Below are positions 1-6,340 of a stretch of DNA of 10,807 nt, one piece after another. Position 1 is the stretch's first letter, and every line of letters begins with the position of its first letter. The DNA is from an uncultured Chloroflexota bacterium. Lineage in GTDB: Bacteria > Chloroflexota > Anaerolineae > Aggregatilineales > Phototrophicaceae. Location: contig CAIVEA010000419.1 of the NCBI GenBank assembly GCA_903904765.1, forward strand, positions 1-10,807, written 5' to 3'. The notes under the pieces were generated by a model that saw nothing but the letters and a program-made list of their open reading frames with translations, was not told the DNA's origin and searched no databases. Both the position numbers and the translations under genes were made by a program.

Positions 1-165
1 CATGATATACCACAGCAGCGATTCATACGGGTCGAGCGCGGTGCTGAGCGCAGCATGAACCGGTGGCAAGCGCACGCCAATCTCCAGCAGCAGCAGGCAT
101 AGCAACAGCACCAGCACCCCGCGCCGCAGACGATGCATTGTGGACTGTGGGGAAGATGATGTCAT
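1..165 (-). CDS. SGNH-hydrolase-like surface acylation protein, second tandem copy (partial, runs off left edge)
   Basis: Only the first 55 codons are inside the window. The ATG at 165 lies 4 nt after the stop of the preceding gene and has a GGAG ribosome site about 10 nt upstream, overlapping that gene's last codons. The product starts with a Ser-rich stretch, then a RLRRG charge cluster and a hydrophobic helix, so it is an N-terminally anchored, outside-facing protein. From RLRRG onward it matches the N-terminus of its upstream neighbour at about 34 of 42 residues, including LLLLE-x-GVRLPPV and DPYESLLWY. It is therefore a tandem paralogue of that SGNH-like protein. The catalytic blocks would lie beyond the edge, so function is inferred from the paralogue and operon position: transfer or hydrolysis of acyl groups on a cell-surface polymer, working with the MBOAT protein. 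Confidence 0.8.
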   Translation of the reverse strand, partial: MTSSSPQSTMHRLRRGVLVLLLCLLLLEIGVRLPPVHAALSTALDPYESLLWYIM

Positions 166-169
166 ACGT

Positions 170-1213
170 TTATTGCTCCAGTCCGTTCAACCATGCTGCC
201 ACGAACTCCCCCGCCCATACACTGAGCAATCGCGCCCCATCGGTGTTGGGGTGCGAGTCATCGTAGTAGTACACCCGTTGCGCGTCTATATCGGGATAGG
301 CCGCGAAGAAACGCCGATCGAGTTCCCCAAACGGCACGTTGATGGCCTGCAAATGCGCCGCCAGCGGGTCGAGATAAGTCTGCTCATAGCGTTCGAGGCT
401 GCTGTAGTTATAGCGAACCGCGCACTCCGGTGACGGGATATTGACCACCGCCACCGCCACACCATTCTGCCGCAGCGCCTCGATGAGCGTATCCAACCGC
501 GCCAGATGACTCTCGAAATCGGCCTGTGTCGGCTTATCCACATCCGTCCATTGCGAAGGTTCGCAGGGCATGATGCGGGCACGCGGCGCATAGCCGCCTG
601 TCGGCAAATCGGGAACGTCCGTATCTTCCAGCGGGACAGTCAGCGCATAGCGCGTCAGCGTGGCATCCCGGAACAACTGGCTATTTTGGTACACCAGCGC
701 CATAAACCAGTCGTCCAAATGGTCTTGGTAGATCACCATCCGTTCCATCGGGGAAGAACGGGCGCGGGCGGCGCGTTGTCCGTCGCTGCTCATGTTACGC
801 CATTGCAGGCCGATGAGCGCATAACGTGGTTGATCGTACCGGAGCATCCATCTGCCCACCACCACCGCCATATCAGACAGATTTTGCATGAAGGTGTAGC
901 CATAGTTCTGCACCGTGAGGGGATGATTCGCCGCCGCCAGCGTGTCCGCCATAATCGTCGGGTCGAGGCCACTCATGATGTATGATGCCCCTAGCAACCA
1001 CAGATCGTAATGCGAGCCATCACGCAGTTGCTTCCCGTAAGACTGGATGTTTTTGTTGTACCATAACAGCGATTCATACGGGTCGAGCGCAGCGCTGAGG
1101 GCAACCTTCACAGGCGGCAACCGCACCCCCATCTCCAGCAGCAGCAGGCACACCACCAGCGCCAGCGCCCCGCGCCGCAACCGACTAGAACTGGAAATAG
1201 ATGAACGGGACAT
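170..1213 (-). CDS. SGNH-hydrolase-like protein, partner of an MBOAT O-acyltransferase (AlgJ/AlgX/DltD/PatB type)
   Basis: This 347-residue protein has a short Ser-rich cytoplasmic N-terminus and one transmembrane helix at about residues 14-33; the rest is extracytoplasmic. The SGNH fold is suggested by a block-I-like segment LLGASYIMSGLDP (Ser77 as candidate nucleophile), and by YYYDDSHPNTDGA near the C-terminus, where Asp319 and His321 fit the Asp-x-His of block V. In AlgJ/AlgX, PatB and DltD systems such a protein receives or transfers the acyl group that the MBOAT partner passes across the membrane. The ATG at 1213 overlaps the MBOAT 3' end by 29 nt. Its Shine-Dalgarno is weak (GGTG), consistent with translational coupling. 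The start is supported by the paralogue at 1-165, which has the same Ser-rich leader before RLRRG. The acylated polymer cannot be told from sequence. Confidence 0.75.
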   Translation of the reverse strand: MSRSSISSSSRLRRGALALVVCLLLLEMGVRLPPVKVALSAALDPYESLLWYNKNIQSYGKQLRDGSHYDLWLLGASYIMSGLDPTIMADTLAAANHPLTVQNYGYTFMQNLSDMAVVVGRWMLRYDQPRYALIGLQWRNMSSDGQRAARARSSPMERMVIYQDHLDDWFMALVYQNSQLFRDATLTRYALTVPLEDTDVPDLPTGGYAPRARIMPCEPSQWTDVDKPTQADFESHLARLDTLIEALRQNGVAVAVVNIPSPECAVRYNYSSLERYEQTYLDPLAAHLQAINVPFGELDRRFFAAYPDIDAQRVYYYDDSHPNTDGARLLSVWAGEFVAAWLNGLEQ

Positions 1214-2504
1214 ACGGCTTCACCGAGAAGAACGCAATCAGCAGCAGCATGGTGACATACGCCAGCGTTCGCAGCGGCAGCGACCAGCGGCGCGGAAAAG
1301 CGTCGTCCCCGGTGCGCGACTGAAGAACATCCAGCACGATCATCACCGCATACAGGATAAAAATCGGCAACCAGCGCCCGACCGAGTCTGGCACGGGGTC
1401 GCTGAACAGCATCGGCAATCGCCCGTAAAACGTCCATGCGGCTTGCAAATCGGGAGCGCGGAACAGCACCCATGCCAACCAGATCAAGTGGAAGGTGATG
1501 AACACGCGCACCGCCGCCGTCGCCCGCCGCACCCACACCAACCGATGCTTCAGGAACGGGCGAGCGCGGCCTTGCAGCAACCGCGCCCCGATCAGGTACG
1601 CACCTAGCAGCAGCCCCCACAGCACATACGTCCAGTTCGCGCCGTGCCACAGGCCGCTGATGAACATCGTCACCAGCGTCGCCAGCGCCATTATCAGCAT
1701 CCCGCGCCCCGTCCAACGGCGCAACAGCGCCCGGCTGATGGGCATGTAGATGATGTCGCGCAGCCACGAGGACAGCGAAATATGCCACCGCTGCCAGAAC
1801 TCCGACACGGTTTGCGCGAAATACGGCTGACGAAAGTTCTCGCCCAGTTCAAAGCCCAGCAACCGTGCCGAACCCCGCGCCATATCGCTATAGGCGGCGA
1901 AATCCACATACACTTGCAGCGCGAACAGGTACAGCACCGCCGCCACTTCCCCGCTGTAATAGCCTTCCGGCTTGGCGAACACTTCCGGCTTATACAACGT
2001 GGCAGTCAGGTCGGCGATCACGATCTTCTTGAAGATGCCCATGAGCAGCAAAACTAACCCGGACTCGAAGCGTTCGGCATCGAAGCGACGCGGCGCATTG
2101 ATTTGCGGCAGCAGCGTCAGACCGCGTTCAATCGGGCCGGCGGTTAGTTGCGGGAAGAATGCGCCGAACAGCGCGTAATTCAACAGACTACGTTCAGCGG
2201 GGCAATCACGGCGATAAACGTTGAGCAAGTAGCTGATGTGCTGGAGCGTGTAGAACGAGATGCCAACGGGCAGGATGATCTCGATCACGGTGAACGACAC
2301 CGGCAGACCAAACGCCTTCAGCAAATCAGTGGCGGAGGTGGCGAAAAAGTTGAAATATTTGAAGAATCCGAGTACCAGTAGGTTCGCCGCCAGCCCACCC
2401 CACAACCCCAGCGCCGCCGCGCAGGATAGGTTCCCAGCGCCCGCCCCACACCGTAGTTGACCAGTACCGCCGCCGCCAGTAGCGGCACGAAGCGCCAATC
2501 CCAC
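1185..2504 (-). CDS. MBOAT family membrane O-acyltransferase, main (C-terminal) part of a frameshifted gene
   Basis: This frame carries most of an AlgI/DltB/PatA-type membrane-bound O-acyltransferase, a polytopic protein that moves acyl groups across the membrane to a surface polysaccharide or other polymer. Hallmarks are FFKYFNFF near the start, ILPVGISFYTLQHISYL, the VYVDFAAYSDMARG segment, FWQRWHISLSSWLRD, and ISGLWHGANWTYVLWG with the family's near-invariant His. The first ~29 codons of the open frame (Gly/Ala-rich, 2504 down to about 2420) are not MBOAT-like. The true N-terminus lies in another frame upstream (2318-2629). Joining the frames between 2405 and 2425 needs one added base and gives about 481 residues, normal for the family. 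The stop lies within the start region of the SGNH partner gene. Loss may be a sequencing or assembly indel in a GCGCGGCGGCGC run, or a real mutation. Confidence 0.85.
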   Translation of the reverse strand: MGLALRAATGGGGTGQLRCGAGAGNLSCAAALGLWGGLAANLLVLGFFKYFNFFATSATDLLKAFGLPVSFTVIEIILPVGISFYTLQHISYLLNVYRRDCPAERSLLNYALFGAFFPQLTAGPIERGLTLLPQINAPRRFDAERFESGLVLLLMGIFKKIVIADLTATLYKPEVFAKPEGYYSGEVAAVLYLFALQVYVDFAAYSDMARGSARLLGFELGENFRQPYFAQTVSEFWQRWHISLSSWLRDIIYMPISRALLRRWTGRGMLIMALATLVTMFISGLWHGANWTYVLWGLLLGAYLIGARLLQGRARPFLKHRLVWVRRATAAVRVFITFHLIWLAWVLFRAPDLQAAWTFYGRLPMLFSDPVPDSVGRWLPIFILYAVMIVLDVLQSRTGDDAFPRRWSLPLRTLAYVTMLLLIAFFSVKPYVPFIYFQF

Positions 2505-2629
2505 GAGGCATAAAAGACGAAACCCGCCGCCACCAGCAGCGCGTTTTGCGCTCGCCGATCACGCAACCACCAGTAGAGCGCGACCACTACCGCCAGAAAT
2601 ATCACATACGAATACGAATGAAAAATCAT
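2318..2629 (-). CDS. MBOAT O-acyltransferase, N-terminal fragment of the same frameshifted gene
   Basis: This frame encodes the first ~73 residues of the MBOAT protein: MIFHSYSYVIFL, a transmembrane helix, WWLRDRRAQNALLVAAG, a second helix with VFYASWDWRF, then LLAAAVLVNYGVGRAL. That order matches the usual AlgI-like N-terminus (M-hydrophobic-F-x-S-Y start, Y-x-x-W/D-x-R, then N-Y-x-x-G). After ARRR at about 2411 the frame becomes Trp/Arg-rich and non-membrane, and ends at 2318. I prefer the ATG at 2629 because its ATG overlaps the TGA of the upstream epimerase gene (ATGA) and the family begins this way. The ATG at 2638 (three residues longer) is the alternative. A GGGG-rich stretch upstream can serve as ribosome site. 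The sensible coding portion continues in the 1185-2504 frame. Confidence 0.75.
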   Translation of the reverse strand: MIFHSYSYVIFLAVVVALYWWLRDRRAQNALLVAAGFVFYASWDWRFVPLLAAAVLVNYGVGRALGTYPARRRWGCGVGWRRTYWYSDSSNISTFSPPPPLIC

Positions 2630-3444
2630 GCGCCCCATCCCCGTTCATGCAAGAAGGCCACCGAAGATGGCAGCGCCGCAGCATACGCCCGCGCATACGG
2701 GGCATTTTGACTCGGAGAGCCACATTCCAGCGAAGCCCACCCTTGATAACCGCCTTCGCGCAGCGCCGCAGCAGCAGCGCCGAAATCCGTCATGCCTTCA
2801 CCGGGCAAATGGCGGTTGCTGTCCGCTAGATGCACATAACCGATGTCCGCCACATACGTCCGCAGTGCCGCCCCGATGTTCGTTTCTTCCATCGCCATGT
2901 GGAACAAGTCGGCGGTGATCTTCACATGGGGATGATCTTTGATTTTGCGCCGCACCTTCACCGCGTCCGCCAGTGTGTTCAGAAAGTGCGTTTCGTAGCG
3001 GTTGATCGGCTCAATATACAGATCAATCCCCATCGCATACACATAATCCGAGAGCGTCCGCAGATGGTTGTGCAGTAGTTCGTATTCCAACTGCGTCACC
3101 GATTTGTAGGGCGTGAGATCGGGTAACGTGGTGTTGGCAAACTGCGGCACAACGATTACGCCCGCCGCACCCAGATCAACACCATCCACCACCGACTGGC
3201 GCAGCGCCGCCAGCGCCCGTTCGCGTTCATCGCGGTCTGCGTCCAGCAAGTTGCCCTGTCGCCCGTGATTGACCGCAGACACGACTACACCCGTCAGTTC
3301 GATGGCCTGCGCCAGTTCGAGGACACGCGCATTCAACCCGCTGCCCCACACCTCGACTCCTTCAAACCCCAACGACTTCGCCAGTTCAAAGCGTTCCAGC
3401 GCGGTTTTGCCGGGGAGCATATCTTCCTGAATGGCTAAACGCAT
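2626..3444 (-). CDS. Sugar isomerase/epimerase, ketose 3-epimerase-like TIM barrel (xylose isomerase-like superfamily)
   Basis: This predicted 272-residue cytoplasmic enzyme belongs to the AP-endonuclease-2/xylose-isomerase-like TIM-barrel superfamily. Its residues line up best with D-tagatose/D-psicose 3-epimerases. Metal ligands are Glu145 in IEPINRYETHFLN, Asp179 in TADLFHM, His205 in VHLADSNRHLPGEG and Glu239 in SLECG. His182 and Arg211 fit substrate-contact positions, and the ET of NRYETHFLN matches the family's second Glu. It should interconvert ketose epimers using Mn2+ or Co2+, but the substrate is unknown. I chose the ATG at 3444 over in-frame TTG (3453) and GTG (3450) because GAGGA sits 9 nt upstream of it and too close to the others. 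It is the first gene of the acylation operon; its TGA overlaps the next ATG, so it is translationally coupled to the MBOAT gene. Confidence 0.85.
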   Translation of the reverse strand: MRLAIQEDMLPGKTALERFELAKSLGFEGVEVWGSGLNARVLELAQAIELTGVVVSAVNHGRQGNLLDADRDERERALAALRQSVVDGVDLGAAGVIVVPQFANTTLPDLTPYKSVTQLEYELLHNHLRTLSDYVYAMGIDLYIEPINRYETHFLNTLADAVKVRRKIKDHPHVKITADLFHMAMEETNIGAALRTYVADIGYVHLADSNRHLPGEGMTDFGAAAAALREGGYQGWASLECGSPSQNAPYARAYAAALPSSVAFLHERGWGA

Positions 3445-3492
3445 CGTCACCAATCCTCATTTCAGATGGGAAGCGGCTTTACAGTTGGTGTT

Positions 3493-3521
3493 ATTATAGC
3501 CATGCTCGCTTTGAATGGCAG
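3493..3521 (-). promoter_or_regulatory. Sigma70-type promoter for the epimerase-MBOAT-SGNH operon
   Basis: Read on the minus strand, CTGCCA (3521-3516; 4 of 6 matches to TTGACA) is followed by a 17-nt spacer and a perfect TATAAT (3498-3493). Transcription would begin around 3486, leaving a leader of about 40 nt before the ATG at 3444 with its GAGGA ribosome site. It lies in the 120-nt gap between the divergent epimerase and hypothetical genes. No other promoter of similar quality is seen upstream of the acylation operon. Confidence 0.6.
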
Positions 3522-3566
3522 TAGCCAAAGCCGGATGACCCATATTGATCGTAGAAAGGACACCGT

Positions 3567-4106
3567 ATGCCCCCGCTTGATCGCGCCAGCGCCTTTGCCA
3601 GTGCGCCGCTGGCCGACCTGTTCAGCATTCTCCTGCGCCAGCTCAAGCGCCCGATGGCCGCGCACGGCCTGACGCTGACCGATGCCGATGCCAACCGCAT
3701 CGCAGCAGCCCTCGCCCAGCGCGAAGCCTTTCCCGAATCTGTTGCCCTCAGCACAAGTCTGGCGGCGCTGGCGGAAGAAAGCGCAATCGTGCTACGCGGC
3801 ATGGGTTTGGCCTCTTACGAGCAATCGCTGGATACGCAGATGAACGCCATCAGCGGCTGGCAAAGCACCGCCGAATTTCTGGACATCGCCAACGAAAAGA
3901 CTAATGCGGAACTGCGAATTAGCCTGAGTGGGGCGCTGCTGCTGGCGCAAGGAGATCGGCGCTGGGGCACGGCGCTGCTACATGTGGCGGCGGGCGATTA
4001 CGACGACGAAACGGCTATTGCCTGCCGTGCGTTGGCCTTCGCCGCCGGAATCGCGCCGGATTCGCCAGACTTCCTACCGCAGATCACAAGCTGGCTAAAA
4101 GCTTGA
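3567..4106 (+). CDS. Hypothetical protein, 179 aa, mostly helical, cytoplasmic
   Basis: I do not recognise a family. The ATG at 3567 has a good ribosome site (AAAGGA, 6 nt spacing). The product has no signal peptide or transmembrane segment. It is Ala/Leu-rich with long predicted helices: residues 15-35 (DLFSILLRQLKRPM), 40-55, 60-85 (SLAALAEESAIVLRGMGL), and a second half with SGALLLAQGDRRWGTALLHVA and DYDDETAIACRALAFAAGI. The only Cys is in that last segment and no catalytic motif stands out. The gene stands alone between a divergent operon and a convergent cytochrome gene and ends 4 nt before a hairpin terminator, so it is probably monocistronic. Codon choice and third-position GC look like the neighbours, so it is very likely a real gene. 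No clear promoter was found in the 120-nt upstream gap. Confidence 0.75.
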   Translation: MPPLDRASAFASAPLADLFSILLRQLKRPMAAHGLTLTDADANRIAAALAQREAFPESVALSTSLAALAEESAIVLRGMGLASYEQSLDTQMNAISGWQSTAEFLDIANEKTNAELRISLSGALLLAQGDRRWGTALLHVAAGDYDDETAIACRALAFAAGIAPDSPDFLPQITSWLKA

Positions 4107-4110
4107 ATCA

Positions 4111-4144
4111 AAAGCGGGATGTTCCCTAACGGGCATCCCGCTTT
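4111..4144. terminator. Hairpin terminator between convergent genes
   Basis: An 11-bp perfect stem (AAAGCGGGATG at 4111-4121 with CATCCCGCTTT at 4134-4144) encloses a 12-nt loop in which CCC and GGG can pair further. T runs are short: CTTT on the plus side and TTTT on the minus side. It lies between the stop of the plus-strand hypothetical gene (4106) and the stop of the minus-strand cytochrome gene (4168), so it can serve both directions. Confidence 0.8.
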
Positions 4145-4167
4145 GAATAGCTATCGAATGCTACAGC

Positions 4168-5085
4168 TTACTGGAGCAGCACATTCATATAGGTAATCAC
4201 TTCGTAGATTTCCGTATCGGTCAGTTCCGGGTAGCCACCGCGAATCGGGTGCGGTAGCGCACCAGCGGCAGCGGCCTGCGGCTTGGTCAGGAAGTCGAAC
4301 AGCGCGGCCACAGCAGTACGATCCTTCAGCAGGGCGCTATCCGCCAGCGGCTTAGCGACACCGGGAACACCGCTGCCGTCCGACGCATGGCACGACGCAC
4401 ACTGGCGATCATAGGCCGCTTTGCCGGGAACCTGAGCGACAGTGTTACTGCTGCTGCTCGTATCCGCCGCCGAAGTGGGAATGAGGGCGCTCAACGGAAC
4501 AGGTGTAGCCGTCGGGCCAGCAGGCGTTGCTGTCGGAACAGCCGTAGGTTGAGCAGCGGCGGCAGCAGCACCATCGTTCAAACTGCGAATGTAATGCACC
4601 ACATTCAGCAGATCATCATCGGTCAAAATCGGGTTACCGCCACGCGCCGGCATCACCACACCCGTCGTATTCAACGGGTCGGACACATCGCGGCCTTTAG
4701 CGATGAAAGCCACTAGTCCATCATTGGTCAGGCCATTCACGAATTCGCTACCGATCAGCGGCTTGCCTAGACCTTGTATACCCATTGCGTTGAAACCGTG
4801 ACAGGCCGAACAAATCGTCTGGAAGGTGGATTCACCTTTGCTCACTCGCGCCGGGTCAATCGGCTCGGCAACCATCTGTGCGCCGCCCGCCGAAGCCGCC
4901 GTCGGCAGAACCGTCGGTGCGGCTGTTGGCTCGGCAGTAACGACCACCGCAACCACTGCACCTTCACGGGTGCTTGGCCGCCCGGAGAACAACGCCAGCA
5001 AAATCAGCGTCAATCCGCCGAAGAAAATCAAAGCAGGAATCAGAGGAACGCTGTTTTCAGAAGATTCAGGGGTCTGTTGCGTCAT
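4168..5085 (-). CDS. Membrane-anchored dihaem cytochrome c
   Basis: This 305-residue protein has one N-terminal transmembrane helix (about 14-34) and an exported remainder with two cytochrome c domains. Ala/Pro/Thr-rich linkers (about 48-70 and 172-215, PTATP type) join them. Haem 1 binds at CSACH (Cys92, Cys95, His96), with Met145 in VVMPARGG as the likely sixth ligand. Haem 2 binds at CASCH (Cys229, Cys232, His233). At the equivalent distal position the second domain has HPIRGG, so His279 replaces Met. AGGA lies 7 nt before the ATG at 5085. The helix lacks a clear cleavage site and is best read as an uncleaved anchor. It is transcribed divergently from a multicopper oxidase with an apparently shared promoter core, so it probably passes electrons to or from that enzyme on the outer face of the membrane. 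Physiological donor and acceptor are unknown. Confidence 0.9.
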   Translation of the reverse strand: MTQQTPESSENSVPLIPALIFFGGLTLILLALFSGRPSTREGAVVAVVVTAEPTAAPTVLPTAASAGGAQMVAEPIDPARVSKGESTFQTICSACHGFNAMGIQGLGKPLIGSEFVNGLTNDGLVAFIAKGRDVSDPLNTTGVVMPARGGNPILTDDDLLNVVHYIRSLNDGAAAAAAQPTAVPTATPAGPTATPVPLSALIPTSAADTSSSSNTVAQVPGKAAYDRQCASCHASDGSGVPGVAKPLADSALLKDRTAVAALFDFLTKPQAAAAGALPHPIRGGYPELTDTEIYEVITYMNVLLQ

Positions 5086-5142
5086 AATGCAGTCCTGGAA
5101 GTCCTTGCGACATACGATCTAGGAAATAGAAACAATCAATGC

Positions 5143-5171
5143 ATTATCCTAAATGCTGCAATGGATTGCAA
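5143..5171 (-). promoter_or_regulatory. Promoter for the dihaem cytochrome c gene
   Basis: On the minus strand, TTGCAA (5171-5166) is followed by 17 nt and GATAAT (5148-5143; 5 of 6 to TATAAT). Transcription would start near 5136, about 50 nt before the ATG at 5085. The -35 hexamer is self-complementary and is the same six bases used by the divergent promoter. Confidence 0.5.
5157..5170. promoter_or_regulatory. Operator-like 14-bp dyad over the shared -35
   Basis: TGCAAT-GG-ATTGCA is a perfect 6-bp inverted repeat with a 2-bp centre. It covers five of the six bases of the TTGCAA hexamer proposed as -35 for both divergent promoters. A second short inverted repeat (GCATT at 5141-5145 with AATGC at 5152-5156) lies beside it over the cytochrome -10. 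A dimeric regulator bound here would affect both genes. The regulator is not identifiable from sequence. Confidence 0.4.
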
Positions 5172-5194
5172 ACAAGTGAGACTTTTCCTATAAA
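5166..5194 (+). promoter_or_regulatory. Promoter for the multicopper oxidase gene
   Basis: TTGCAA (5166-5171; 4 of 6 to TTGACA), a 17-nt spacer and TATAAA (5189-5194; 5 of 6) form a plausible sigma70-type promoter. The start would be near 5201, giving an AT-rich leader of roughly 105 nt before the ATG at 5306. A nearer TAATAAT at about 5251 lacks a matching -35. Confidence 0.5.
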
Positions 5195-5305
5195 AGTCAT
5201 GACATCCTCATCTTTACGGTAAAAAACCTATCAATTACGATAACCTCGTTAATAATTTCCATCTCGGAAATGCAAGGGCGGAAAGCATATTAGGAGATGA
5301 GGGGA

Positions 5306-6319
5306 ATGAGCAATAATTTTGGTCGTCGCCGTTTCTTGAAAATGGCAGGCATCGGTGCAGGTACGCTGGGCGCTGCTGCCGCATTTTCACGTCCCGGCAC
5401 TCTGTTCGCCGGTCAACCGGTTGCAGGTGTTGTCGCGCAGGAAACTGCTGAAGAAATGGACAAGGCCCATTCGGATGCAGTGAACGTGTTCCTCGACAAC
5501 GTGGGGAAGGAAGCAGACTACTGGCGCAAGCCGATGGAACCGGAAATGGATGGCAACGTCAAGGTGTTCAACCTCGTTTGCCAAGATATCCAGTGGGAAA
5601 CCTCCCCCGGTATGGCCTTCCCGGCTATGGCCTACAACGGCATGATTCCCGGCCCGGAAATCCGCGTGACGGAAGGCGACGAAGTTCGTTTCGTGGTCAA
5701 GAACGAAATGAAGGAAAGCACAGCCATCCATTTTCATGGTCTGCTCATCCCCAATTCGCAGGACGGTGTGCCGTTCGTGACTCAGCCGGCCATCAAGCCG
5801 GGTGAGACTTCGCAGTATCAGTTCGTAACCCGCAACCCCGGCACGCACATGTACCACTCGCATCACAATGCGGCGGAACAGGTCACCAGTGGTCTGCTGG
5901 GCGCGTTCATTATCGAGCCGAAGGACAAGGCGCGTGAACCCGTCGTGGATGCGGAATACACGCTGGTTCTGAACGACACCACGCTGGGATTCACCCTCAA
6001 CGGTCGTCAGTTCCCGTACACGCAGCCCATCGTCGCCAAGAAGGGTCAGAAAATCCGCGTTCGTTACATGAACGAAGGTCTGCTGATCCACCCGATGCAC
6101 CTGCACGGCATCCCGCAGTTGGTCATCACCAAGGATGGCTGGTACCTGCCCGTTCCCTATATGTGCGACACGCTTAACATCGCCCCCGGCGAACGTTATG
6201 ATGTCGTGATTGATTGCACGGAACCCGGTGTGTGGGCGTACCACTGCCACGTTCTGACCCATGCGGAATCGCGTCATGGCATGTTCGGCATGGTCACGGT
6301 TCTGATCGTTCAGGAATAA
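5306..6319 (+). CDS. Tat-exported two-domain multicopper oxidase (T1 copper in domain 2)
   Basis: This 337-residue enzyme opens with a twin-arginine signal (GRRRFLKMAGIGAG) and so is exported folded. Domain 1 (about 85-205) gives HFHG (His142, His144) and HSH (His184, His186). Domain 2 (about 215-337) gives HPMHLHG (His262, His265, His267) and HCHVLTHAESRHGMFG (His313, Cys314, His315, His319, Met326). All ligands of one type 1 site and of a trinuclear cluster are present. The T1 Cys is only in domain 2, as in small laccases, whereas copper nitrite reductases have it in domain 1. It probably oxidises a donor and reduces O2, likely as a trimer. I chose the ATG at 5306 because AGGAG lies 9 nt upstream; the in-frame ATG at 5297 directly abuts it. 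The divergent dihaem cytochrome is the likely redox partner. Confidence 0.9.
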   Translation: MSNNFGRRRFLKMAGIGAGTLGAAAAFSRPGTLFAGQPVAGVVAQETAEEMDKAHSDAVNVFLDNVGKEADYWRKPMEPEMDGNVKVFNLVCQDIQWETSPGMAFPAMAYNGMIPGPEIRVTEGDEVRFVVKNEMKESTAIHFHGLLIPNSQDGVPFVTQPAIKPGETSQYQFVTRNPGTHMYHSHHNAAEQVTSGLLGAFIIEPKDKAREPVVDAEYTLVLNDTTLGFTLNGRQFPYTQPIVAKKGQKIRVRYMNEGLLIHPMHLHGIPQLVITKDGWYLPVPYMCDTLNIAPGERYDVVIDCTEPGVWAYHCHVLTHAESRHGMFGMVTVLIVQE

Positions 6320-6340
6320 GCCTGAGTCTGTTGGTCACAC

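Noticed and set aside
1108..1788. 226-codon minus-strand frame overlapping the MBOAT 3' half
   Set aside because: The MBOAT frame carries the conserved His motifs here; this frame is Ala/Arg/His-rich with no membrane pattern, so it is a frame shadow.
2405..2425. Programmed ribosomal frameshifting in the MBOAT gene
   Set aside because: The shift would be -1, but I see no X-XXY-YYZ slippery heptamer or downstream structure at the junction, and the family is not known for it. A deletion or sequencing error is simpler.
4480..4575. Repeat-like GCA/GCC-rich stretch as a microsatellite or repeat array
   Set aside because: It encodes the Ala/Pro/Thr linker of the cytochrome in frame, an expected low-complexity spacer rather than an independent repeat element.
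5387..6277. 296-codon minus-strand open frame opposite the multicopper oxidase
   Set aside because: It is fully antisense to a gene with complete copper motifs, has a His/Val/Arg-rich composition typical of mirrored codons, and shows no ribosome site or family motif.
5306..6319. Copper nitrite reductase (NirK) identity
   Set aside because: NirK carries the type 1 Cys in domain 1 and lacks a trinuclear centre. Here the T1 Cys is in domain 2 and all eight trinuclear His residues are present, as in two-domain laccase-like oxidases.
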